Assembly: GCA_963665195.1 (NCBI GenBank)
Contig: OY762070.1
Span: forward strand, 3,596,001-3,660,000
Length of the DNA: 64,000 bases
From: VXYL01 sp963665195
GTDB lineage: Bacteria; Pseudomonadota; Gammaproteobacteria; Pseudomonadales; Azotimanducaceae
Reading direction: 5' to 3'
The position numbers and the translations under genes were made by a program. The notes below the pieces were generated by a model. The model ran no database searches. It worked only from the letters and a program-made list of their open reading frames with translations, and had not been told where the DNA came from. Below are positions 32,722-41,118 of this stretch, piece by piece; the stretch's first letter is position 1, and every line of letters starts with the position of its first letter.

Positions 32722-33144
32722 CTACCGCCGGAGCTTCCGGAGCTCCTCCAGCGTTCTCTGCTGCGCCGTCGCGGCGGCTAGCTGGGCTTCCACCCTTCCG
32801 TAATCCATCTCCGCGGCCGCTTCCGAGAGTGCCCGTTCCGCCTCCTGCCGCGCTTCGATCGCGGCGGCTTCGTCGATGTCGTCCGCCCGCAGCGCGGTGT
32901 CTGCCAGCACGGTCACGATGCCGGGCTGCACCTCCAGGAAGCCGCCGGAGGCGTAGAAGACGTCCTCGTCGCCGTGCTCGTCGCGCAGTTTCACCGGGCC
33001 GGGTCGGATGCCGGTCAGGAGCGGCGCGTGGCCCGGCAGGATGCCGAGTTCGCCGACGGTGCCGGTGGCGGAGACCATGGCGACGCGGCCCGAGAAGATC
33101 TCGTGCTCCGCGCTCACGATGTGGCATTGCATGGTGGCGGGCAT
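32722..33144 (-). CDS. atpC: F1Fo ATP synthase subunit epsilon
   Basis: A 140-residue protein of normal length. The beta-sandwich (MQCHIVSAEHEIFSGRVAMV, LGILPGHAPLLTGIRPG) and two-helix C-terminal domain (EAAAIEARQEAERALSEAA) are complete. Epsilon links the rotor to the gamma shaft and can brake ATP hydrolysis. It is the last gene of the operon, 28 bases after atpD. Downstream lies the 213-base gap before the vapBC module. Confidence 0.97.
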   Translation of the reverse strand: MPATMQCHIVSAEHEIFSGRVAMVSATGTVGELGILPGHAPLLTGIRPGPVKLRDEHGDEDVFYASGGFLEVQPGIVTVLADTALRADDIDEAAAIEARQEAERALSEAAAEMDYGRVEAQLAAATAQQRTLEELRKLRR

Positions 33145-33172
33145 GGCGGTTTTCCCCCTTGGCAAACGCCCT

Positions 33173-34570
33173 CTAGGTGAGCGTCTCGGCCTTCTTGCGG
33201 GCGTCGTCGATGTTGCCCACCATGTAGAACGCCTGTTCCGGCAGGTCGTCGGCTTCGCCGTCGAGAATCGCCTTGAAGCTGCGCACCGTCTCTTCGCGGC
33301 TGACGTAGTCGCCGGGCTGGCCGGTGAACTGTTCGGCGACGAACATGGCCTGGGAGAAGAACTGCTGCATCTTGCGGGCGCGGTAGACGAGCGCCTTGTC
33401 CTCTTCGGAGAGTTCGTCCATGCCGAGGATGGCGATGATGTCCTTGAGTTCCTGGTAACGCTGCAATACCTGCTGGCAGCCGCGGGCGACGCTGTAGTGG
33501 TCGTGGCCGACGATGTTCGGGTCGAGCTGGCGGCTGGTGGAGTCCAAGGGGTCAACGGCCGGATAGATGCCGAGGTCGGTGATGGCGCGGTTCAGCGTGA
33601 TGGTGGAGTCGAGGTGCGCGAAGGTGGTGGCCGGCGAGGGGTCGGTGAGGTCGTCGGCGGGTACGTAGATGGCCTGCACCGAAGTGATCGAGCCGGTCTT
33701 CGTGGTGGTGATCCGTTCCTGCAGGATGCCCATCTCCTCGGCGAGGGTCGGCTGGTAGCCCACTGCGGACGGCATCCGGCCCAAGAGTGCGGATACCTCC
33801 GTGCCGGCCAGCGTGTAGCGGTAGATGTTGTCCACGAAGAGCAGCACGTCGCGGCCTTCGTCGCGGAACTTCTCGGCCAGCGTCAGGCCCGTTAGGCCGA
33901 CGCGCAGGCGGTTGCCGGGCGGTTCGTTCATCTGGCCGAAGACCAGCGAGAGCTTGTCGAGCACGCCCGCCTCCTGCATCTCGTAGTAGAAGTCGTTGCC
34001 TTCGCGGGTGCGTTCGCCGACGCCCGCGAATACCGAGAGGCCGGAATGCTCGATGGCGATGTTGCGGATGAGTTCCAGCATGGTCACCGTCTTGCCGACG
34101 CCGGCGCCGCCGAACAGGCCCACCTTGCCGCCGCGCGCGAAGGGGCACATCAGGTCGATCACCTTGACGCCGGTCTCGAGCAGTTCGTTGCCGCCCTTCT
34201 GGTCCTCGTAGGAAGGCGCCTTGCGGTGGATGGGCAGCTTCTCGCGGGCGTTGATGGGGCCTTTCTCGTCGATGGCGTCGCCGAGCACGTCCATGATGCG
34301 GCCGAGGGTTTCTTCGCCCACCGGGACGGAAATCGGCCCGCCGGTGTTGGAGACGGCGAGGCCGCGCGAGAGCCCTTCCGAGGAACCCATGGCGATGCAG
34401 CGCACCACGCCGTCGCCGAGCTGCTGCTGCACCTCCAGCGTCAGGCCGGTTTGGGTGACCCTGAGCGCGTCGTATACGTTCGGCACCGCCTCGCGGTCGA
34501 ACTCCACGTCGATGACGGCGCCGATCACTTGAACGACTTCGCCGCCGGTTGCAATGCTGGTCTCTGCCAC
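33173..34570 (-). CDS. atpD: F1Fo ATP synthase subunit beta (catalytic)
   Basis: A 465-residue catalytic subunit from a GTG at 34570 preceded by AGGAATA. The P-loop GGAGVGKT, the catalytic Glu in GVGERTREGNDFY and the DELSEED-type segment (GMDELSEEDKALVYRA) are all present. It forms the three catalytic nucleotide sites of F1 in the cytoplasm. Length and motifs are standard. Confidence 0.98.
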   Translation of the reverse strand: MAETSIATGGEVVQVIGAVIDVEFDREAVPNVYDALRVTQTGLTLEVQQQLGDGVVRCIAMGSSEGLSRGLAVSNTGGPISVPVGEETLGRIMDVLGDAIDEKGPINAREKLPIHRKAPSYEDQKGGNELLETGVKVIDLMCPFARGGKVGLFGGAGVGKTVTMLELIRNIAIEHSGLSVFAGVGERTREGNDFYYEMQEAGVLDKLSLVFGQMNEPPGNRLRVGLTGLTLAEKFRDEGRDVLLFVDNIYRYTLAGTEVSALLGRMPSAVGYQPTLAEEMGILQERITTTKTGSITSVQAIYVPADDLTDPSPATTFAHLDSTITLNRAITDLGIYPAVDPLDSTSRQLDPNIVGHDHYSVARGCQQVLQRYQELKDIIAILGMDELSEEDKALVYRARKMQQFFSQAMFVAEQFTGQPGDYVSREETVRSFKAILDGEADDLPEQAFYMVGNIDDARKKAETLT

Positions 34571-34610
34571 GGCTATTCCTCTGTCTCGTGTCTTGGTTGC
34601 TCGATGCGCG

Positions 34611-35471
34611 TCACACGGCCGCCGCACCGCCGACGATCTCCGCGATTTCCTGGGTGATCGCTGCCTGGCGGACGTTGTTGTACAAGAGCGTCAGCTCGTT
34701 GATGATTTCCTCGGCGTTGTCCGTCGCGTTCTTCATGGCGATCATCCGCGCCGCCTGTTCGCAAGCGGTGTTCTCCACTACCGCCTGGTAGACCTGGGAT
34801 TCGATGTAGCGCTGCACCAGGCCCTCGATCAGATCGCGAGCGTCCGGTTCGTAGATGTAGTCCCAGCGGTGCTTGAAATCCGCGCTCTCGTCGGGGTCCA
34901 GCGGCAGGAGCTGCTTCATCACCGGGCGCTGCGTCATGGTGTTGACGAATTGGTTGCTGATGATGTCCAAACGATCGATGCGGCCCTCTTCGAACGCATC
35001 GAACATCACCTTGACGCCGCCGATCAGGTCCGCCACCTCCGGCGTCTCACCCACATCGGCGATGGAGGCGCTGACGTTGCCGCCTACGGAGCGGAAGAAC
35101 TGCAGGGCCTTGTTGCCGATCAGCGCGAGGTCCACTTCCGCGCCCTTGCCTTCCCAATCCTGCATGTCGCGCACGAGCTGCCGGAACAGGTTGACGTTGA
35201 GGCCGCCGCACAGGCCCCTGTCCGTCGAGACCACGATGAAGCCGATGCGCTTCACTTCGCGGTATTCCATGAACGTGTGGCGGTACTCCGGGCGGGCATT
35301 CGCTAGGTGGCCGATCATCTCGGCGATGCGCTGCGAATAGGGCCGGCCCTCGGCCATGCGCTCCTGCGTGCGTCGCATCCGGCTCGCGGCCACCATCTGC
35401 ATCGCGCGCGTGCTCTTCTGCGTCGTCTGCACGCTGCCGATCTTCTTCTTGAGTTCCTGGCCCGCCGCCAC
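34611..35471 (-). CDS. atpG: F1Fo ATP synthase subunit gamma
   Basis: A 286-residue central shaft protein from a GTG at 35471. The N-terminal coiled helix (ELKKKIGSVQTTQKSTRAMQ) and the C-terminal helix (RMIAMKNATDNAEEIINELT) that thread the alpha3beta3 ring are intact, and the Rossmann-like middle has TDRGLCGGLNVN. It turns with the c-ring to drive catalysis. Spacing to atpA and atpD is about 30-40 bases. Confidence 0.97.
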   Translation of the reverse strand: MAAGQELKKKIGSVQTTQKSTRAMQMVAASRMRRTQERMAEGRPYSQRIAEMIGHLANARPEYRHTFMEYREVKRIGFIVVSTDRGLCGGLNVNLFRQLVRDMQDWEGKGAEVDLALIGNKALQFFRSVGGNVSASIADVGETPEVADLIGGVKVMFDAFEEGRIDRLDIISNQFVNTMTQRPVMKQLLPLDPDESADFKHRWDYIYEPDARDLIEGLVQRYIESQVYQAVVENTACEQAARMIAMKNATDNAEEIINELTLLYNNVRQAAITQEIAEIVGGAAAV

Positions 35472-35501
35472 GATTTGGCCCCCGTTCCTTCCGCTGCCTT
35501 C

Positions 35502-37067
35502 TCAGTTGTAGCTGTGGGTCGACTTGAACGAGTCGAGCGCGCCCTTCATGTAGTCCACGATCTCGTCGTCGTAGGCGCCAGTGCGGGTGATTTCGTCCAT
35601 CCACTCGCCGTGCTCGGCGGCCATCCAGGCGAGCAGATCGCGCTCGAAGTCGCCCACCTGCTCCACCGGCACGTCTTCCAGATAGCCTTCCGATGCAGCG
35701 AACAGCACGAGGCCCATCTGCGCGACGGACATCGGTGCGTACTGGTTCTGCTTCATCAGCTCTTCGACGCGAGCGCCGTGGTCGAGCTGGCGGCGGGTGG
35801 CCTCGTCGAGGTCCGAGGCGAACTGCGAGAAGGCCGCGAGTTCCCGGTATTGGGCGAGGGCGAGCTTGATGCCGCCGGAGATCTTCTTCATGAACGGCAC
35901 CTGCGCGGAACCGCCGACGCGGGAAACCGAGATGCCGGGACTCATCGCCGGGCGGATGCCGGAGTTGAAGCGGTCGAGTTCCAGGTATATCTGCCCGTCG
36001 GTGATCGAGATCACGTTGGTGGGCACGAAGGCGGACATGTCGCCGGCTTGGGTTTCGATGATGGGCAGCGCGGTGAGCGAGCCGGTCCGGCCCTTCACTT
36101 CGCCGTTCGTCTCCCGCTCCACGTATTCCGCGTTGACGCGCGAGGCGCGTTCGAGCAGGCGCGAGTGCAGGTAGAAGACGTCGCCCGGATAGGCTTCCCG
36201 GCCCGGCGGGCGGCGCAGCAGCAGCGAGATCTGCCGGTACGCCCAAGCCTGCTTGGTGAGGTCGTCGTAGATGATGAGGGCGTCTTCGCCATGGTCGCGG
36301 AAGAACTCGCCCATGGCGCAGCCGGAATACGGCGAGATGTACTGCATCGGCGCCGGTTCCGAGGCGGAGGCGGCGACCACGATGGTGTGTTCCATGGCGC
36401 CGCTCTCCTCGAACGTGCGCACGATGTTGGCGATGGTGGACATCTTCTGGCCGACGGCCACGTAGATGCACTTGATGCCGGTGCCCTTCTGGTTGATCAC
36501 GGCGTCCACGGCGATGGCGGTCTTGCCGATCTGCCGGTCGCCGATGATGAGTTCGCGCTGGCCGCGCCCGATCGGCACCATGGCGTCGATGCACTTGATG
36601 CCCATCTGCACCGGCTGATCGACGGATTGCCGGGCGATGACGCCGGGCGCCACCTTCTCGATGGGCGAGGAGCCGGAAGCGTTGAGCGGGCCCTTGCCGT
36701 CGATGGGTTCGCCAAGCGCGTTCACCACCCGGCCGAGCAGTTCGTGGCCCACCGGCACTTCGAGGATGCGCTTGGTGCAGCGCGCGGTCATGCCTTCCGA
36801 GAGACCTTCGTAATCGCCGAGAACGACGCAGCCCACGGAGTCGCGTTCAAGGTTCAAGGCCATGCCGAACAGGCCGCCACCGGCGGCACCGCCGCCGGCG
36901 AACTCGATCATCTCGCCGTATTGCGCCTCGGCGAGGCCGTGGACGCGGACGATGCCGTCGGAGACGCTGACGATGGTGCCTTCGTTGGCGGCTTGGGCGG
37001 AGACGTCGAGGCGTTCGATGCGACCCTTGATGATGTCGCTGATTTCCGCCGGATTCAGTTGCTGCAT
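35502..37067 (-). CDS. atpA: F1Fo ATP synthase subunit alpha
   Basis: A 521-residue non-catalytic nucleotide-binding subunit with P-loop GDRQIGKTAIAVD and the arginine-finger region SGIRPAMSPGISVSRVGG. It is slightly longer than the usual ~513 because of a Gly/Ala-rich loop (FAGGGAAGGGLFGMAL, about residues 56-71) in the N-terminal crown domain. All catalytic-interface residues are otherwise conventional. Confidence 0.98.
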   Translation of the reverse strand: MQQLNPAEISDIIKGRIERLDVSAQAANEGTIVSVSDGIVRVHGLAEAQYGEMIEFAGGGAAGGGLFGMALNLERDSVGCVVLGDYEGLSEGMTARCTKRILEVPVGHELLGRVVNALGEPIDGKGPLNASGSSPIEKVAPGVIARQSVDQPVQMGIKCIDAMVPIGRGQRELIIGDRQIGKTAIAVDAVINQKGTGIKCIYVAVGQKMSTIANIVRTFEESGAMEHTIVVAASASEPAPMQYISPYSGCAMGEFFRDHGEDALIIYDDLTKQAWAYRQISLLLRRPPGREAYPGDVFYLHSRLLERASRVNAEYVERETNGEVKGRTGSLTALPIIETQAGDMSAFVPTNVISITDGQIYLELDRFNSGIRPAMSPGISVSRVGGSAQVPFMKKISGGIKLALAQYRELAAFSQFASDLDEATRRQLDHGARVEELMKQNQYAPMSVAQMGLVLFAASEGYLEDVPVEQVGDFERDLLAWMAAEHGEWMDEITRTGAYDDEIVDYMKGALDSFKSTHSYN

Positions 37068-37132
37068 GGGATTGCCTTCCGTTCGTTTCGTGCAGTCGTA
37101 GCGTGCTAGTTCAGATGCTCTGGCGCGTGGGT

Positions 37133-37672
37133 TCAGGCGCGCTGCAGCGCGTCGATGAGCCGCGTGAGGCGACCGCGCACGGAGCCGTCGATCACCGTAT
37201 CGCCGGCGCGGATCACGGCGCCGCCCAAGAGGCTCTCGTCCACCGTCGCGGTGACGCTCACCTCCTGCTCGAAGCGCTTCGCCAGCGCCTCGGCGTAGGT
37301 CTCGCGCTGCGCGGCGGAAAGCGCCACGGCCGCGGCGATCTCCACGTCCAGCACCTTCTCCGCCGCCGCCTTGAGTGCCTCGAACTGCGCCGCGATTTCG
37401 GGCATCAGGCCGAGGCGCTTGTTGGCGCCGAGCACCAGCACGAAGCTGCGCCCGTCGGCATCGAGTTCATCGCGCAGCACATCGTTCAGGCGATGCGCCT
37501 TGGCCTCGTCCGGCAGCGTCGGCGAGCCGATCAGCGCCCGGGCTTCGTCCGTCGCCGCGGTGGCGGCGAGCAGGTTCAGCATCCGCGACCACTTCGCCAA
37601 CCGATCGTTCGACTTCGCTATGTCGAACGCCGCGTTGGCGTAGGGCCGGGCGAGGGTTGCGATCTCTGCCAT
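37133..37672 (-). CDS. atpH: F1Fo ATP synthase subunit delta
   Basis: A 179-residue OSCP/delta stator protein. The helical N-terminal domain (IATLARPYANAAFDIA) and the C-terminal VTATVDESLLGGAVIRAGD with the closing GRLTRLIDAL are family hallmarks. It ties the alpha3beta3 head to the b-subunit stalk. It starts 3 bases after the atpF stop, which implies coupled translation. Confidence 0.97.
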   Translation of the reverse strand: MAEIATLARPYANAAFDIAKSNDRLAKWSRMLNLLAATAATDEARALIGSPTLPDEAKAHRLNDVLRDELDADGRSFVLVLGANKRLGLMPEIAAQFEALKAAAEKVLDVEIAAAVALSAAQRETYAEALAKRFEQEVSVTATVDESLLGGAVIRAGDTVIDGSVRGRLTRLIDALQRA

Positions 37673-37675
37673 GCG

Positions 37676-38146
37676 CTACAGCTCCGCGGCAACGCGGTTC
37701 AAGAGCGCTTCGTGGCGGTCGCGATCGATGGACGCTTCGAGGATCTTCTCGGCCCCGGCCACTGCGAGTTCGGCGACCTGGCCGCGCAGCGTTTCCTTGG
37801 CGCGGTTCATCTCCTGGGCGACGTCCGATTGCGCGGCGGCCAGAATGCGGGCCCGTTCGCTCTCCGCATCGACCTTCGCGGCCTCGATCATTTGCGCCGC
37901 CTGGGCGCGGGCGTCGTCGATGATCCCGCGCGCTTCGGAACGGGCTTCGCGCACCGCCTCCTCGGCCCGAGCCTCGGCGTGCTCGAGATCGCGCGCCGCC
38001 TTGGCCGCGTTCTCCAGCCCCTCGGCCATGGTCTTCTGCCGTTCGCGCATGGCATTCGTGAGGAAAGGCCAGATGAACTTCCAGCAGAACACCACGAAGA
38101 TGAAGAACGCGATGCTCTGGCCGATGAGGGTTGCCGTGATGTTCAT
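37676..38146 (-). CDS. atpF: F1Fo ATP synthase subunit b
   Basis: A 156-residue stator stalk. One N-terminal membrane helix (LIGQSIAFFIFVVFCWKFIW) is followed by a long Ala/Glu-rich coiled coil (AAKAARDLEHAEARAEEAV) that dimerises and reaches delta. Length matches E. coli AtpF exactly. Only one b-type gene is present, as in Gammaproteobacteria, not the b/b' pair of phototrophs and Alphaproteobacteria. Confidence 0.97.
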   Translation of the reverse strand: MNITATLIGQSIAFFIFVVFCWKFIWPFLTNAMRERQKTMAEGLENAAKAARDLEHAEARAEEAVREARSEARGIIDDARAQAAQMIEAAKVDAESERARILAAAQSDVAQEMNRAKETLRGQVAELAVAGAEKILEASIDRDRHEALLNRVAAEL

Positions 38147-38183
38147 GCGCTGATCTCCCGAAGTGGCGTCGTGCGGTGCCGCC

Positions 38184-38420
38184 CTAGCCCGCGACCACGA
38201 ACATCACGTAGAGGGCAACGCCCACGCCGATGATCGGCACCGCGTCGACCAGGCCCAGAATGATGAAGAGCTGCGTGCGCAGGGTGGGCAGCAGCTCCGG
38301 CTGGCGGGCGACGCCTTCCATGAACTTGCCGCCGAGCAGGCCGACGCCGATGGCCGCGCCCACGGCGCCGAGGCCGATCATGAGGCCTGCGCCCAGGTAC
38401 AAGAGAACTTGCATCTCCAT
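38184..38420 (-). CDS. atpE: F1Fo ATP synthase subunit c
   Basis: A 78-residue two-helix proteolipid starting MEMQVLLYLGAGLMIGLGAV. The polar loop is ARQPE and the ion-binding acid is Asp59 in ILGLVDAVPIIGVG. This matches the proton-type E. coli ring; the extra Na+-binding Glu/Ser pattern is missing, so the enzyme is proton-driven. It forms the membrane rotor ring. Confidence 0.97.
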   Translation of the reverse strand: MEMQVLLYLGAGLMIGLGAVGAAIGVGLLGGKFMEGVARQPELLPTLRTQLFIILGLVDAVPIIGVGVALYVMFVVAG

Positions 38421-38449
38421 TGGGTTTCTATCTCCTTTGAGGTTCGGGT

Positions 38450-39325
38450 TTAGTGGTCTTCCACATCGTGCGCCTGGGCGAGGTACACCACCGTCAGCAC
38501 GGCGAAGATGAAGGCCTGCAGGGTGATGATGAGGACGTGGAACACCGCCCACGCCCATTGCAGGAACGCGCCGAAGACGCCGATGAGAAGGCCGCCGTAC
38601 ATCAGCGCGATGAGGATGAAGATCATCTCGCCGGCGTAGAGGTTGCCGAAGAGCCTGAGGCCCAGCGACACGGGCTTGGCAATCAGCGTGACGCCTTCGA
38701 GGATAAGGTTGACGGGGGCGAGGATGATCGTAAGCAGCCAGCGCACCGCCGGATTGCCTTCCTTCGGCGCCTCGAAGGGGTGGCAGAGCAGTTCCTTCAG
38801 GAAGCCGCCGATGCCCTTGCGGGCGATGCTGTAGTAGATGACCAGCAGGAAAACGGCGAGCGCCATGCCGAGCGTGACGTTCGGGTCCGTGGACGGCACG
38901 ATCTTCATGTACGGCACGCCGAGCGCCATGGCGAGTTCCGGTATCCAGTCCACTGGCACCAAGTCCATCAGGTTCATCAGGAACACCCAGACGAAAATGG
39001 TGAGCGCCATGGGGGCGATGAGGTCGTTCTTGTGCTGGAAGATGCTCGATGTGGTCTCGTCGATGAACTCGACGATCATCTCTATGCCGTTCTGCAAGCC
39101 GCCGGGGACGCTGGCGGTGGCGCGCCGGGCGCCCAGCCAGAAGATGAGGCAGAAGACGATGCCGAGGCCTACCGACCAGCCGAGCGTGTCGACATTGACG
39201 GACCAGAAGCCCATGGCCGCGGCTTCTTCGGCGCTGGTGGCGAAACCCCACGTGCCATCGGGCTGCTGCCCGAAGGTGAGGTTCGTGAGGTGATGCTTGA
39301 TGTACTCGCCGCTGCTCTCGGCCAT
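38450..39325 (-). CDS. atpB: F1Fo ATP synthase subunit a
   Basis: A 291-residue polytopic membrane protein that forms the proton half-channels against the c-ring. The essential Arg lies in SLGLRLFGNLYAGEMIF; MNLMDLVPVDWIPEL and the closing LQAFIFAVLTVVYLAQAH are typical of gammaproteobacterial subunit a. It is followed by atpE after 29 bases. Confidence 0.97.
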   Translation of the reverse strand: MAESSGEYIKHHLTNLTFGQQPDGTWGFATSAEEAAAMGFWSVNVDTLGWSVGLGIVFCLIFWLGARRATASVPGGLQNGIEMIVEFIDETTSSIFQHKNDLIAPMALTIFVWVFLMNLMDLVPVDWIPELAMALGVPYMKIVPSTDPNVTLGMALAVFLLVIYYSIARKGIGGFLKELLCHPFEAPKEGNPAVRWLLTIILAPVNLILEGVTLIAKPVSLGLRLFGNLYAGEMIFILIALMYGGLLIGVFGAFLQWAWAVFHVLIITLQAFIFAVLTVVYLAQAHDVEDH

Positions 39326-39370
39326 GCGATGTTCTTTGCCTGCGGCCCTTAGCCAGCCGCGCCTGCCTCC

Positions 39371-39751
39371 CTACTCGCCGCCCACCAGGGGCGACGCCAA
39401 TGGCGCCAACAGCGCCGCGCCGAGTCCGGCGAAGAACGCCATGCCGCCCGCGTCCAACCAGACGATGGCGGCAACCAAGAACGCGACGGTTAGCGCGATC
39501 TTCGCCACCCAGCGGCCGAGAAACCTGCCAGCCGCCAGCAGCGCTTCGCTCTCGCTCGCGTCCGCTGCGGACGGCCCCGTCGGCCGCTTCGCTCCCCACG
39601 CGAAAAACGCGTTCGGCACCACGATGGCAAGGCCGCCAAGCAGCGCATCCCTGCCGGATTCCAAGCCCCAGAACAGGGCAGCCAGCGCTGCCGCGAAAGC
39701 GACGATCGCCTGCAAACCGACGACGCGCAGGGCCTCGGTCCCGCCACCCAC
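39371..39751 (-). CDS. atpI: ATP synthase protein I (assembly factor)
   Basis: A 126-residue membrane protein with four hydrophobic segments (AIVAFAAALAALFWGL, ALLGGLAIVVPNAFFAW, IALTVAFLVAAIVW, FFAGLGAALLAPLASPL). It is the first gene of the atp operon, where AtpI sits in proteobacteria; it helps assemble the c-ring and is often dispensable. The start used is a GTG at 39751 without a strong ribosome site, so a slightly later start is possible. Confidence 0.87.
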   Translation of the reverse strand: MGGGTEALRVVGLQAIVAFAAALAALFWGLESGRDALLGGLAIVVPNAFFAWGAKRPTGPSAADASESEALLAAGRFLGRWVAKIALTVAFLVAAIVWLDAGGMAFFAGLGAALLAPLASPLVGGE

Positions 39752-39826
39752 GCCGCGTCTCGCCCATGCAGGACCGCGTCGGTCGGCAGCCGCGTTCAGA
39801 GGTACTCCGGGTCGCGAAGGGCGCGG

Positions 39827-39854
39827 ATTATAAGAGCCGATCCGGGCATTTCAA
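39827..39854 (-). promoter_or_regulatory. Sigma-70-type promoter of the atp operon
   Basis: On the minus strand TTGAAA (39854-39849) is followed 16 bases later by a perfect TATAAT (39832-39827). Transcription would start near 39820 and give a leader of about 70 bases before atpI. In DNA this GC-rich a match of 11 of 12 bases is unlikely by chance. It makes the nine atp genes one transcription unit. Confidence 0.75.
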
Positions 39855-40043
39855 CGCCTAATTCACAACTTCGCCACCGCCCCGTTCGGCGGCTGCAGGC
39901 CGGTGCGGCCCTGTAGGAGATTTGCTCGACTTTTCTAAGACATTCGCCCGACATGCAGACATGCGCCTAGCGACCCGCTAGGTTGGCGCCTTCGGCACTG
40001 CGGCCGGCCCAAGCGCGGCGGCTCATTGGATGGAGGTTGCCAG

Positions 40044-41096
40044 ATGGCGCGACGCAAGCGGGACGAAGCCGCCAAGCTGCTGTTCACCGGCGCCGTGGTC
40101 GCCGACGCGCTGCGCGCGGGCGCGGCGGAGCTGGCGACCATGCTGGACCTGGACAGCATCGATCCCCGGCCCACCGAGTACATCGCCGAGGACCGCAGCA
40201 AGCGTTTCGGCGATGCCGTGTTCCGGGTCAAGTTTCGCAAGGGCCGCTTTCCCCGCGCGGCGGACGGTGGCCGACGACCGCGGCGGCTCTACCTGCTGCT
40301 GGCGGCGGAGTTCCAGGACCGCAACGAGGCCAAGATGCTGGCACGGGTGCGCGACTACGCAATGCGGATGGACGCGCACTACCGCCACCAAGGCATCGTG
40401 CGCGCCGGCGAGCACCCGGCCATCCTAGCGCTGGTGATCCATACCGGTCCGGGGCGGTGGTCCGCCGACGACGGCGGCGAAGCGCTGCGACTGCTGCCAG
40501 CCGACGCGGCGCGGCTCTTGGCGGCCCATCAGCCGCTGGCGTATATTCCGCTCGACGCGGGCGGGCATACGACGCTGGCCCTGCAGGAACGCAGCCGACT
40601 GAAGATCGCCGCGGCGTTGGCCGGCAGCGCCACTGTCGAGGACCTGGCCGCGCATCTGCACGCCGGCTGGGCGTTATTCGACGGGGCGGCCGACGAGCCG
40701 CTGCGCCGCGGCATGCTGGCATGGGCGGAGGAGACCGCCGCGGGGCTTCGGGACTCGACGCTGCAACTGCCGAGCTACGAGGATCTGGAAGGACTGGAGG
40801 TTGAAGAGATGGCCTACCTGCTGAAGGACAAGATCAAGCGCTGGGAAGACGACTGGGAGAGCAAGGTCGAGCGGGGCCGCGAGCAAGGGCTGGAGCGCGG
40901 TCGCGCGGAGGGCATCGACAAGGGCCGGCGAGAGATTCTCGAGGACCTCGCCCGCCGCCGCTTCGGCGCGGCCGCGTCGCGACTGCTTTCGGCAAAGCTG
41001 AACGGCTCGCCCAGCCGACAGAGATTCGCCGAGCTCGGCGACATCGTCCTGCGCTGCGACACCGCGGAGGAGTTCGCCGCACAGCTTGACGGCTGA
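40044..41096 (+). CDS. Rpn-family recombination-promoting nuclease (PD-(D/E)XK)
   Basis: A 350-residue RpnA/YhgA-type protein from the ATG at 40044, with GGAGG seven bases upstream. The nuclease core has an early Asp in SKRFGDAVFRVKFRKG and a central acid in YLLLAAEFQDR. A charged coiled-coil tail follows (REQGLERGRAEGIDKGRREI), which is the family signature. Rpn proteins are metal-dependent DNases linked to recA-independent recombination and are common as solitary genes in mobile parts of genomes. It is divergent from atpI and ends 22 bases from the convergent nhaA. Confidence 0.88.
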   Translation: MARRKRDEAAKLLFTGAVVADALRAGAAELATMLDLDSIDPRPTEYIAEDRSKRFGDAVFRVKFRKGRFPRAADGGRRPRRLYLLLAAEFQDRNEAKMLARVRDYAMRMDAHYRHQGIVRAGEHPAILALVIHTGPGRWSADDGGEALRLLPADAARLLAAHQPLAYIPLDAGGHTTLALQERSRLKIAAALAGSATVEDLAAHLHAGWALFDGAADEPLRRGMLAWAEETAAGLRDSTLQLPSYEDLEGLEVEEMAYLLKDKIKRWEDDWESKVERGREQGLERGRAEGIDKGRREILEDLARRRFGAAASRLLSAKLNGSPSRQRFAELGDIVLRCDTAEEFAAQLDG

Positions 41097-41118
41097 GTCG
41101 GCAGGCCGGGCCGGATAG

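Noticed and set aside
35307..37109. A 600-codon plus-strand frame over atpG/atpA.
   Set aside because: Lies opposite the highly conserved atpG and atpA genes; His/Asp/Val-rich shadow without motifs.
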